A stretch of DNA of 64,000 nt from positions 1 to 64,000 of the forward strand of contig MPUH01000117.1 of assembly GCA_001970955.1 (NCBI GenBank), written 5' to 3'. This document shows positions 1 to 9,358 of this stretch, piece by piece. This stretch comes from Stentor coeruleus. Lineage: Eukaryota; Ciliophora; Heterotrichea; Heterotrichida; Stentoridae. Both the position numbers and the translations under genes were made by a program. The notes beneath the pieces were generated by a model, which saw only the letters and a list, made by a program, of their open reading frames with translations, ran no database searches and was not told where the DNA came from. Position 1 is the stretch's first letter. Each line of letters begins with the position of its first letter.

Positions 1-860
1 AGATACATTAGTAAACTTAGGCATCAATTTTCTATATTATTCAACCGTTCAACAAAGTTTTTTTTTTATTATATCCATACCTCAAATTCCTGTTTTTCTC
101 AACACTTCTCTGAACTTAACTTAAATTCCTATTGAATAACCATAAACTTCTTATGCTTTTCAGCTAAACCAACAATTTTCTCTCTAATACTATAATATTT
201 TTATCTAATTTCTCAAATTCCTTAGCAAAAATAGCATTTTTTCCTCCAGAGTCTTTTATTGCTTCATACAAACTCGCCCTGGAGGACTTGCCAAAAAGTT
301 CATCATTTCTTCAATCACTTTTTGTATTTTGCTTGTATATTTCATATCCTCTATTAACAAATTCTTCCTTTTCAATCTTAATAGCCAAAGCTCTTAAAGG
401 TTTATGTATGCAAAAAGCATATAAATAATATTAAATTCCTAGTATAAGTGTATATTCTAATTATAAAATCATCTTAGCATCACTTCCCTTAAAACAGTGA
501 CAAAACTGGTAAATATCTCTTAAATTAACCTCCACATTCTTATAAGCTAAAAACATTCATATAAACATCATTTGAACATAATCATAATACATACAAAACT
601 ATACAAATAAATTCTTTTAAACATATCAAATCAATATTCACAGCTTTTTCATAAAAGATGTAAACTTTCACATACAATCATAATATTTTTAAATAAAATT
701 CCAACACATCTTTTTCTTCAGCAACGACATATTTTAATAAACTCTTAACTAATTTATATAAAAAAAAACATTAAAACTCATTCTCTTATCATCTTTGATT
801 TCTTCAGATTTTCTAAAACATCAAGGTAAAACACAAGACATATTTATTAAACCTAGTCAA
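1..860. other. Intergenic, with decayed coding fragments
   Basis: No intact gene is visible. On the minus strand between about 60 and 400, protein-like stretches (for example SLYEAIKDSGGKNAIFAKEF) can be read, but stops and frame changes interrupt them. This looks like an old dead gene of unrecognised family. The rest is AT-rich sequence that is C-rich and G-poor on the plus strand, as in the 3' flank of a minus-strand gene here. Confidence 0.4.
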
Positions 861-2129
861 TTATTTTTTTCTAAGGCTATACGAAGACTTAAAAGCTGAA
901 ATACCTGTAATAGCTTCTCCAGCAACAAGGGCATTAATATCATAAGTCCCTTCATAAGTATAAACAATTTCCATATCTGCAAGTGCTTTCATAACATAAT
1001 TGTCTATAAGAATCCCATCTCCACCAAGCATTTCTCTACCAAGTCTTACAGCATCTCTACCAATAAGTGACGTTATAGCTTTAACTAATCCAGCTTGACC
1101 TGAAGTTGCTTTACCCTGTTCTTGAAGTTCAGTAATTCTCCATGCTAATAAAAAACAACTATGAAAATGCCCAAGAACCCTGACAAGTTTTTCTTGATTT
1201 AATTGAAAAGCTCCAATAGGAACTCCAAATTGTATTCTTTCTCTTAGATGCTTAACACTAGCTTCATAAACTCCTGAAAGCATACCAGTTGCAATCCAAG
1301 CAATACTAACCCTTGAATGTTCTAATACAACTTTAACCCCATTAGCGAAATTTGTCGCTTTTTCTAATCGAGTTGTTATAGGAACTTTGACATCAATCAA
1401 AGTTATTACCCCATTTTGAACCATTCTTAGTCCTAGTTTTCTATCAATATTCTTTACATGGATTCCTGGGGTTTTGCTAGGTATGACAAAACCTTCGATT
1501 TTATTGGTTTTAGTGTTTTTAGCCCATATGACCATTATGTCTGATATAATAGCGTTACCGATCCACCTTTTGGACCCGTTTAGGATAAAACCTCCATCTA
1601 CAGGTGTTGCTGTTGTTTGAAGCCCACTAGCATCAGAGCCAAAGTCAGGTTCAGTAAGTCCCCAGCAGCCAATAAGGTCTAGGTTACAGAGTCCAGGTAA
1701 ATATTTAGCTTTTTGTTCTTCGCTTCCAAGGGCTTCTATAGTGTAAATAACTAAACTCATTGTCAGGGCGTAAAAAGTTGCTAAAGAAGTGTCGACTCTG
1801 GCTAGTTCATATAAAATTATAGACTTTTCACGTGGAGTCACTTGTCTACACCCATATTTAGCTTCTGAAAGTCCAAAAAGACCCTTGATTTTACCTAGAA
1901 CTTCACGTGGGAACTGCGCTTTTTCTATAAATTCAGGGAGTAATGGGGCTACGTCCCTATCAAGGATTTCCCTCAACTGCATCCTTTTGGTATTGAGACT
2001 CATTGGAATAAGATCTTCAAGACCCATAAACTTGATCGGATCTTTAACATACTGGGTTTTCAGTCCTTTGGCCATTGTCTGAGGCTTCTCCCCAAGATGA
2101 TTACTTATCACTTCTAATCTTCTGGCCAT
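861..2129 (-). CDS. ACX4/glutaryl-CoA dehydrogenase-type acyl-CoA oxidase or dehydrogenase
   Basis: A complete 422-residue flavoenzyme of the acyl-CoA dehydrogenase superfamily, which oxidises acyl-CoA to enoyl-CoA. By eye it resembles plant peroxisomal ACX4 and glutaryl-CoA dehydrogenase most. Seen are the FAD/substrate motif WGLTEPDFGSDASGL, GSKRWIGN, RIQFGVPIGAFQLNQ, and the C-terminal YTYEGTYDINALVAG, whose Glu is the expected catalytic base. Residues 4-12 read RLEVISNHL, a textbook PTS2 peroxisomal signal (R-L-x5-H-L). The C-terminus LRKK is not a PTS1, whereas plant ACX4 ends in SRL. A mitochondrial dehydrogenase role cannot be excluded, but the PTS2 favours the peroxisome. The ATG follows an A/T-rich leader (gataaaatATG). 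No intron is needed. Confidence 0.88.
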   Translation of the reverse strand: MARRLEVISNHLGEKPQTMAKGLKTQYVKDPIKFMGLEDLIPMSLNTKRMQLREILDRDVAPLLPEFIEKAQFPREVLGKIKGLFGLSEAKYGCRQVTPREKSIILYELARVDTSLATFYALTMSLVIYTIEALGSEEQKAKYLPGLCNLDLIGCWGLTEPDFGSDASGLQTTATPVDGGFILNGSKRWIGNAIISDIMVIWAKNTKTNKIEGFVIPSKTPGIHVKNIDRKLGLRMVQNGVITLIDVKVPITTRLEKATNFANGVKVVLEHSRVSIAWIATGMLSGVYEASVKHLRERIQFGVPIGAFQLNQEKLVRVLGHFHSCFLLAWRITELQEQGKATSGQAGLVKAITSLIGRDAVRLGREMLGGDGILIDNYVMKALADMEIVYTYEGTYDINALVAGEAITGISAFKSSYSLRKK

Positions 2130-3004
2130 ATTTTATCTATCTACTATAATTTTTAACACATTCTATTGATGTAGATAATTTATTATTTAACTCACTAAAC
2201 TCTAACCCAGAGATAAAATTATTAAAAACTATTCATGTAAACTCATAGATCCTTTTATGTTTCTTCAAATGCTTTTGATTTTGATAGATATATAATAATT
2301 ATAATATCTAAATTGCTTAGATTTAAGTTTTTAGGTAAGGAATATGTTTTGGTATATTTTATGTTGGGTAGAAAAAACTGATGGGGTATTTATAGATGAA
2401 TTCTCAAAGTTTTGATATATTTTTAGCTAAATAATCGGTATATTTTATATAAGTAAAACAAATAATTATAAAAATGTTCCAGTAATTGACTTCAAAGCTT
2501 TGTATTAGGTTTAGATTTGAGTTTGTGCATTTTATTATAAGAGTCTTGGCATCTTTGAGTTTATATGATAGGATTTGCCAGGGTATTAGCTTAAAGAAAA
2601 TGGAGAGACTTTTCTGATGTAGAATTTCAATACTTTTGATGTTTTCTAGGCTATGGTTTGAGTTTTTCATTAAACTCAAAGATTTTGATGGAGTGATTTG
2701 GAAGACTTGAAGCGAAGATATTTCTTTTATTATCTGTGGGTGTTATCTTAAGCATATATTCTTAAAACTTCTATGAATAACAGACTATTTTCGCTTATAC
2801 TATATTTTTGAATTTCTCCAAAACAAGAATCATACATTTTATTATCTAAAAGTATTTTAGCAAAATTCATGACCATCTCATTTAAGTGCATTTATTCATT
2901 AGTATAAAATACCTATTATAACATCAACCTACCAAAAATAATCTAATTATCAACCCTTTTATTTATAACAAGATTATTATAATAGAACCTCTATATTATG
3001 TACA
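2130..3004. other. Intergenic
   Basis: This AT-rich spacer is G/T-rich on the plus strand just after the acyl-CoA oxidase gene, the usual composition upstream of minus-strand genes here. A 91-codon minus-strand frame at 2404-2679 opens with TTG, not ATG, and shows no domain, so I do not call it a gene. Confidence 0.5.
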
Positions 3005-3466
3005 TTACACATCGCAGGGTTCACTTAAAATAGACCGTTCAAGCTGAAAAGCTAGATACTCTGAACAAACTTCCACTTCTTTTTCTTCAGTTTTGCAATC
3101 GTCATCTTTAGCTACATTTGGAAGTTCGACATTATTTACCGCTTCCGGTATACAAAAGTCTTCATAGAAGCACCGGAAATTCACTGATATACCCATTTCT
3201 TCATCATATAATGCTACTGTTAGTTTCCAGTCAATTTTTTTTTCAAGTTTTACCTTCTTTGAATTTGCCCAAGTATTTTCTTGCCTTCTTCTTTTTTTAG
3301 CAGTTGTTTCTGATATTCCTTTTTTAATAACAGGATTTGTAAATTTTTTGATTGGGAATGAAGAAAGGTTAACTGTTTTCCCACTTAGTAAAGTTCCTGA
3401 ACTAACCGAACTAGATTTGATAAGGCGGGAAAGTTGTTGATTTGTGCGAAAGATCTTAGAAGTCAT
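3005..3466 (-). CDS. Small basic/acidic hypothetical protein
   Basis: An ATG-to-stop frame of 153 residues that I do not recognise. The N-terminal half is Ser/Lys-rich with a basic cluster KKRRRQE (about residues 57-63) that could be a nuclear signal. The C-terminal half is acidic (KDDDCKTEEKEVEV) and has several Cys. Codon use and amino-acid make-up look like the confident genes nearby. It lies alone, with more than 500 nt of empty sequence on each side, and no intron is evident. It is probably real; function unknown. Confidence 0.55.
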   Translation of the reverse strand: MTSKIFRTNQQLSRLIKSSSVSSGTLLSGKTVNLSSFPIKKFTNPVIKKGISETTAKKRRRQENTWANSKKVKLEKKIDWKLTVALYDEEMGISVNFRCFYEDFCIPEAVNNVELPNVAKDDDCKTEEKEVEVCSEYLAFQLERSILSEPCDV

Positions 3467-4353
3467 TTAGGGGGTATTTGCTAATTATTATACCTTAAAG
3501 AAATAAAAATAATCTTTAGCATTGAGCAATATTTGTAATGGCTGGAATATTCTGTTGTAAGATGTGTGTTATCAACTTAAAATATTTTTTTTGGCTTATT
3601 TTTTATAATTCTTCTATAGCATAGTAAAGTTTTTTTACGATTTTTTCAGGAATTATTTGTCAATCGCATTCTTTAAGTTTTTTTTGAAACTATTGTGCAT
3701 GCCAATCCAGTTAATTCTTACATCCTTTAGCATTATTTTTTATCACGTTAATTATAGTGATTAGATTCAGGCTTATGAGCATTTTTTACTAAATCCCTAA
3801 TTTCATTTGAATAAAGAATAACAAATCTCTTTTTTTTCTCTAATAAAGCATTTTCTTGCATCATCTGGATTCTTTTTAAGAAAGTTTTCTCTGTTAAGTA
3901 TGCATATTAATTATATTTAGTCTACCTTCATAAAGACTATTACCATCTTTTAGAAATTTGTAGCAAGATGCTTTCAGAATCTTTTATATTTATAGCATCA
4001 ATATTTTGGTTTTTCTAAAATTTCTTAAGAATATTGTAACTTTTATATTTTTTTGTGTATTTTTAGTAATTAAAGCTTCAAAGTGGTCATAACTTACTAT
4101 TTCTCTCTCAATCCTCAAAAATATTCCATGACAAAAACCTACATCTATTCCTCTCAAATCCACTCAAAAATACTCTCCACTTATTTTACAACAAATTCCT
4201 AAACTAATATTTTCCTCTTTAAACTACTCTTTCTCAAAACAGAAATTCAATATCTCCCTAACAATTTCATAACTTCCATCATTATAACAATAAAAAAATT
4301 TCCATTTCATCCTCAAAAATTTTCCTCTCAAAACATCAGACTAAATTTATTAA
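3467..4353. other. Intergenic with a decayed minus-strand gene
   Basis: Between about 3590 and 4010 the minus strand carries protein-like runs such as KRFVILYSNEIRDLVKNAHK and EKIVKKLYYAIEEL. All three kinds of stop and frame changes interrupt them, so this is a fossil of an unidentified gene. From 4100 to 4350 the plus strand is C/A-rich and nearly free of G, matching the 3' flank of the minus-strand TPR gene. Confidence 0.4.
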
Positions 4354-5715
4354 TTATTTCTTATTTTTTTTATAAATAAGCCTCTGTATATTAATCGGTA
4401 TACTCGGAGTATTAGCTTTAAAAGTATAAATCAGTCTATTCGCTTCTTCATGACTAGGATTTAAAGCTATAGCTTTTTGTAAATCATCAAAAGCACTCTG
4501 AGGTGATGCAAGGTTTACTTGAGCTTTAGCCCTTGTGACAAAATAATCAGCAACAATAGGATTATAACCAATAGCCCTAGAGCATTCAATACTAGCTCCA
4601 GAATAATCAGTTTGATGATAAAGTTCTAAAGCTACAGCATAATGAACAGCAGCAAGTCTTGGGTTTATAACATTAGAAGCAGCTCCTAATTCAACAGCAT
4701 GATGATAATCAGCAAGGGCAACTTCATTCATCCCTCTCATTCTATAACAATCCCCTCTATTTATAAACAATCCTGAATCCCCACCAAGAAAATTTATAGC
4801 TTCATTAAAAGGCGTTATAGCATCTTGATAGCGTTTTTCTCTAAATAAACTTTGCCCTAAGTCATTATAAGTTAAGGCAATTTGGGTTCTAACTTGTTCG
4901 CTTATGTTTTCAAAGTTCATATGTAATGAGGCTCTTTCAAGATCATCAAGGGCTTCTTCAAAATTCATAAGTTGCCTGTGAATAGAAGCTCTTAGTAAAA
5001 GAAGTTTTGGGGAATCTCTATATACATTAAGCCCTTTGTTTATACAGTACATAGCTAATTTAAGATCATTGCTAAATATCGCTTTAGTTGCTTTGTCAAG
5101 CCATTCATTTGACATTGGTCTCATAATACTCACAAACTCTTTAACATCTGGATGTGAGGAATTTAGATTAAAAGCTCGCCAAAAAGCATCATTTCCTTCG
5201 TTTTTTTTATCTAAACTCCAGAGGATTTTACCTTTAAGTACCAAAGCTTCAGTCGCTGTTTGTGGAGAATACTCAATAGCTTGTTCAAGTTCCTTTAAAG
5301 CTAAATGCTTTTCCCCAGTACTTAAAAACCCTAATGCTCTAAGATAATGATATTGGTCATCTTTATTGAAATTATGCTCTAAAAAGTACATTGCTGATGG
5401 AACTTTCCCTTCATCTACTAAAGTTAATCCTTTAATAAAACACAAGTCTTTTAGTAACTGTTCTGTATCTTTTGATGGTTTGAGTTTTAATGATTTCCTC
5501 AAATTTGCTATTGCTGAAGCTATATCAGCTAATTTCAAATACAATTGTGCTCTTTCTTCATAAAACTCTGATGTGTTAGGAGATAGAAAAATTATCCTGT
5601 TATACTCTAGTATTGCTTTTTCAATCTTCCCTTCTTCCATATAAGTTTTTGCAGTTTGTCTTCTTTGTTCTATTTTTGTTGCGGTTAATGCTTGAAAGTT
5701 ATACTCGACTATCAT
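4354..5715 (-). CDS. TPR-repeat protein, possibly TTC16-like
   Basis: A complete protein of 453 residues made almost wholly of tetratricopeptide repeats (about residues 15-430), for example IEKAILEYNRIIFLSPN, EEALDDLERASLHMN and SAFDDLQKAIALNPSHEEAN. TPR arrays are protein-binding scaffolds. The long uninterrupted array resembles TTC16-type proteins, but that assignment is a guess. The tail is basic (YKKNKK). Its ATG lies only 15 nt after the stop of the upstream EF-hand gene, in the same frame, with TATATAAAT directly before the ATG. The two genes could share a transcript, or be joined by stop readthrough. No signal peptide or membrane segment is seen. Confidence 0.85.
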   Translation of the reverse strand: MIVEYNFQALTATKIEQRRQTAKTYMEEGKIEKAILEYNRIIFLSPNTSEFYEERAQLYLKLADIASAIANLRKSLKLKPSKDTEQLLKDLCFIKGLTLVDEGKVPSAMYFLEHNFNKDDQYHYLRALGFLSTGEKHLALKELEQAIEYSPQTATEALVLKGKILWSLDKKNEGNDAFWRAFNLNSSHPDVKEFVSIMRPMSNEWLDKATKAIFSNDLKLAMYCINKGLNVYRDSPKLLLLRASIHRQLMNFEEALDDLERASLHMNFENISEQVRTQIALTYNDLGQSLFREKRYQDAITPFNEAINFLGGDSGLFINRGDCYRMRGMNEVALADYHHAVELGAASNVINPRLAAVHYAVALELYHQTDYSGASIECSRAIGYNPIVADYFVTRAKAQVNLASPQSAFDDLQKAIALNPSHEEANRLIYTFKANTPSIPINIQRLIYKKNKK

Positions 5716-5730
5716 ATTTATATAACTAAT

Positions 5731-8553
5731 TTAACTATTTAAAATCCTACAATAGTCTTCTAGGTCTACAAAATTATCATCGTCAAGGCATTTTTCACTT
5801 AGAGTCATTAGGTTTTGTATTATATAATTTTCTAAAGATGCTCCAAATGTTGTAAGTTTATTTTTTAGAAGGTTGTAGTATATTTTTCCTGGTTTTAATT
5901 GGGGAATTTCAAACTTTAAATATGTTGTTAGGTTGAATTTATTTGAATTTTGAAGGAGTTTTAGTATTTGAATAAATTCATTTTCTGCTGAGTTTAAAGT
6001 TCTTTTACGAGAGATTATAAGGTCAAAGTTGTGACCCTCATTTCGGCAATCTGTAAAGCATTTTGGACAAGATTCTTTGCGGCAGGTTCGACAAAGACGG
6101 TCAGCTTTTATTTTACAGTTTTCTTTGATATGTTCCATGCCATAGCTTGAAATGCTGATACTTGGAGAATGGGGTTCTAGGATTGGAGGTTCAGGGATAA
6201 TAGGTTCAGGTGATGGGGTTTTAAGAGCTTCTCTTTTAATTTTTTGTTTTTCTACATGTGATCTCATTGCAGGAACTATAACTTTTAACGCACCTTCAAC
6301 TTTTTCCTTTTCTTTTCTATACCTTATTCTAGCTAAAATCCCTTTAACCCTTCTTTGTATCATAATAATAGCAATAAATCTATTTTCTTTATCAAGTGTT
6401 TCCTCTTTTTTATTCATAAAATTTTCTCTTCTTTTAACAGCCACATAAGTATTTTTTCTATTTTCATACTCAGCTGATACCATAGCTTTTTGTCTATTCA
6501 AATCAATAATTTTCTCTTGTAATGCCGACACTTTCATTGCATAGCTTGATTTTTCCGACATACTGACCTGAAAAGCTTGATTTTTTTTATCTTCAGCTTC
6601 TTTGATTTTATTAATAATTTCCTCATGTTTATCACATCCTGTAATCTGAATATTCCTACTTTCCAGTATTTTTTCCATGTTTTTAATCCTCATAAGAAGT
6701 TTTTTCTCCATATCAATTTTCCCTTTAAGCTGATTATTAAGCTTAGGGATTTCTTTTTGAAGCATTTTCCCTTTAAACTTCATATCAAGTATCTGTTCCT
6801 CAAAGACAATAGGGTTATTTATATCTAAATTCCCAACAATTGCCCTATACTCTTTCTGTACTCGCATTTTCGGGTCAAGTATTTTAAAAAACTCTTCTTC
6901 AGAAACTACTCCATCACTATTCGAATCTAAAGTTTTTATAAGTAAATCCTTATCATCATTAGTCAATTTTATTTGCACACTAGCTAAACCTGTTTTGATT
7001 TCCCCTATTGTCAAAATTTTATCTCCATCAAAATCAATCTGATTAAATAAATCTCTCAAAGTCGACCCTTGTTTTTCTATTTTTTCCACAACAACATCAA
7101 CTGGGTTTTCTTTCATCACTTCAGAACCAACAGAATTCAACTCTTCCATTGTATCAACAAGACCATCAGGAAGCATTCCAGCTCTTAAATATTTCCCTTC
7201 ACCTAATTTTATTATAGCTTTCATCGGTTCAAGTTTTTTTATTTTCTCATTCAATTGTTCTTGTTGTTTTATAAGATTATCTTTTTTTTCAATAAGACTT
7301 TTATGTTCATCTATTAGTTTTTTATAATCCACTATTTTTTTCTTTGTTTCTTCATGATAATCAACTTCTGATCTTTTCATTTCTTTACCTGTTAAAAGGA
7401 TTTTTTCGCATTGGAGTAAACGTTTTTCTTCTTCTAAGATTTCGAAATAAGGGAATTCTTCACTGATTTTTGTACTGAGGATTTTTATTGCTTGAAGCAT
7501 ACTCCCTGAAATTTTATCTGCTGAAAGCCGACTATCTTTGTTTCCTGTATTTTCAGCTAATTGATGTAGTTTATAACATTCAGGGTTTAATGAACGGGGT
7601 TTTGGTGCTGGTGGAGCATTTGGGATTGTTTTAACTTTGTCTGGCTCTTGGTTTGGGGGTTTATAATTACGTTCTTTTTCTAAAAGTTTTTTTTGGATAT
7701 CTTGCATTTTTTTCACATCATTTTCAACTTTTTTTCTTTTGTCTTGGAAAATAGACCCAAGATTTTCTAGGTTTTTCTTATGATCCTCATCGATTTTGAG
7801 CTGCTCTTCACGTTTCTTAGCCCGGGCATCTTGAGAAGTTGTTGATTCAATTTTTAAAGGTGGAGGACGAAGTTTTGTATCAGGACTTGGGTTAAAACTT
7901 GGAGCTTCTTGTGTAGCTTTAACTGGGCCTTCAACTCTAAACGCAAAAGTTCCAGTATCTTTGTTTTCTTCTTTAAAAAACCCAGAGCCTTGGTCTTGTT
8001 TTATAGGTTTTTTACTTTTATCATTTAAAACCTCTCCTTTATCTTGTTCATTTTTCTTTTTCCTTTGAACATCAACATCTTTTTTCATTTTAAGACTTGT
8101 CGCTGATTTAACCTTAGCCTGATTCCATTTAGGCTTATCTGCCATGATTAAATTCCCAGATTTCTTTTTTTTTGATGCGATTTCCGCTTTTTTGATTTTG
8201 ATTAGAGCTTCACGAGCTTTTTTAATCCGCTCATTCTGCATGTCAAGTTCTTCTTTTGTTGGCTGTTGATATTTACTATCTTCATTTTCTTCAGGGTGTT
8301 CTTCAATAACTTTATCATACTTTGGTGGAGGGAGATCGAAATGCTCTTCGAAATTCCCAGTTTTAGATATTGAATAATTAAATGTTGCAGATGATGCTGG
8401 CAAACTGTCTGTATTTTCATATGCTGCGTCGTATACTTGTTCAATATCTTCTTCTTCTTCCTCTTCATCAAAGTTATCATCTTCATAGTCATGTTCTTTG
8501 TTTGGGGTGCTTTGGTATTTTGAAACATTTGAGTTGTAATCTTCATCACTCAT
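5731..8553 (-). CDS. EF-hand, IQ-motif and coiled-coil protein with a B-box-like Cys cluster
   Basis: A 940-residue protein. The N-terminus is acidic and disordered (EEEEEEDIE), then come long Lys/Glu coiled coils (about 85-470). A pair of EF-hands follows: FDGDKILTIGEI near residue 503 and SNSDGVVSEEEF near 541, both with proper Ca2+ ligands. More coiled coil leads to an IQ motif (IQRRVKGILARIRYRK, near 730) that should bind calmodulin. A Cys cluster (CRTCRKESCPKC ... H, about 813-840) resembles a B-box zinc site. A Ca2+-responsive cytoskeletal or ciliary scaffold is inferred, not shown. The start has cctatataaactatcATG upstream. The stop is followed, after 15 nt, by the in-frame ATG of the TPR gene. 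Confidence 0.85.
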   Translation of the reverse strand: MSDEDYNSNVSKYQSTPNKEHDYEDDNFDEEEEEEDIEQVYDAAYENTDSLPASSATFNYSISKTGNFEEHFDLPPPKYDKVIEEHPEENEDSKYQQPTKEELDMQNERIKKAREALIKIKKAEIASKKKKSGNLIMADKPKWNQAKVKSATSLKMKKDVDVQRKKKNEQDKGEVLNDKSKKPIKQDQGSGFFKEENKDTGTFAFRVEGPVKATQEAPSFNPSPDTKLRPPPLKIESTTSQDARAKKREEQLKIDEDHKKNLENLGSIFQDKRKKVENDVKKMQDIQKKLLEKERNYKPPNQEPDKVKTIPNAPPAPKPRSLNPECYKLHQLAENTGNKDSRLSADKISGSMLQAIKILSTKISEEFPYFEILEEEKRLLQCEKILLTGKEMKRSEVDYHEETKKKIVDYKKLIDEHKSLIEKKDNLIKQQEQLNEKIKKLEPMKAIIKLGEGKYLRAGMLPDGLVDTMEELNSVGSEVMKENPVDVVVEKIEKQGSTLRDLFNQIDFDGDKILTIGEIKTGLASVQIKLTNDDKDLLIKTLDSNSDGVVSEEEFFKILDPKMRVQKEYRAIVGNLDINNPIVFEEQILDMKFKGKMLQKEIPKLNNQLKGKIDMEKKLLMRIKNMEKILESRNIQITGCDKHEEIINKIKEAEDKKNQAFQVSMSEKSSYAMKVSALQEKIIDLNRQKAMVSAEYENRKNTYVAVKRRENFMNKKEETLDKENRFIAIIMIQRRVKGILARIRYRKEKEKVEGALKVIVPAMRSHVEKQKIKREALKTPSPEPIIPEPPILEPHSPSISISSYGMEHIKENCKIKADRLCRTCRKESCPKCFTDCRNEGHNFDLIISRKRTLNSAENEFIQILKLLQNSNKFNLTTYLKFEIPQLKPGKIYYNLLKNKLTTFGASLENYIIQNLMTLSEKCLDDDNFVDLEDYCRILNS

Positions 8554-9358
8554 GATAGTTTATATAGGATAAGATAATATTTAGATAAATAATTAAAAGA
8601 GTTTTTGTGAGAAGATGTTTGAACTTAAGGATTAAGTATGATTAAAATATTGTTAAATCTTAAGTTAGATATTTTATAAGGATAATTTTATTTACCTTTT
8701 GGAATTAATTTTTGTAGTCCTTTAATTATAATAGGAAGCTCCTGTTGGTTTTTCAGTTGTATGGATAGATTTTATTTTGATTGTTATACAATTTTGATAA
8801 TCGATTCAAAGTTTTTTTTTGAAATTAACTTTTGGTTTGTCAAAAATTTTGGTTAAGAATAAATAGTGCTAAGCTGTTTGTATTATTTTTTTCTTTATGA
8901 GGTTAAAAAATCAAAACTATATAATCAGATGATCATTTAGCAAATATTATCTTAGTCAAAAAAATATAAAATTTTAATCTAAATTCTCTGCATACATTTA
9001 TTATTTTCTATTTTAAACTCTTGTTCCAAGTCAATAATTTTTTCAGCAATGCCCGCTTAAATTCTTCTTACCTAATTTTATTCTGATTCAAAATATTTTC
9101 CTATATACAACATATCCACTGACAAAATTCACTTTTTGCATATCTTTTTATATATAATACATTTTTAACAATGTCTACATTTTTAAAGACTTTATTTTTA
9201 AAGCAGAAAAAAGAAATCAATACAATAAAAAATAATTTCAAAAACATAATCCATATAAACCTTTCTTATTTCTGAATATAAACCTAAATAATACCTATAA
9301 CACATAATATCCTAAAACATAAATTTGATTCATTTTTCTACAAGATTAAGTGAATATA
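8554..9358. other. Divergent intergenic region
   Basis: This region separates the minus-strand EF-hand gene from the plus-strand kinase gene. Around 9000-9070 the minus strand shows a short protein-like run (AGIAEKIIDLEQEFKIENN) with stops around it, probably a decayed coding fragment. The last 250 nt before the kinase gene are A/C-rich and G-poor on the plus strand. Confidence 0.4.

Noticed and set aside
2404-2679. 91-codon minus-strand frame
   Set aside because: Starts at TTG, low-complexity Ile/Leu/Lys content, no domain and no start signature.
5716-5760. Intron joining the EF-hand and TPR genes
   Set aside because: No 15- or 16-nt GT...AG segment removes the TAA and keeps the frame; the 16-nt GTAGGATTTTAAATAG option runs into another stop.
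9350-9358. Upstream GTG start for the kinase at 9359
   Set aside because: A non-ATG start nine bases before a good ATG preceded by gaatata; ATG starts are used by all confident genes here.
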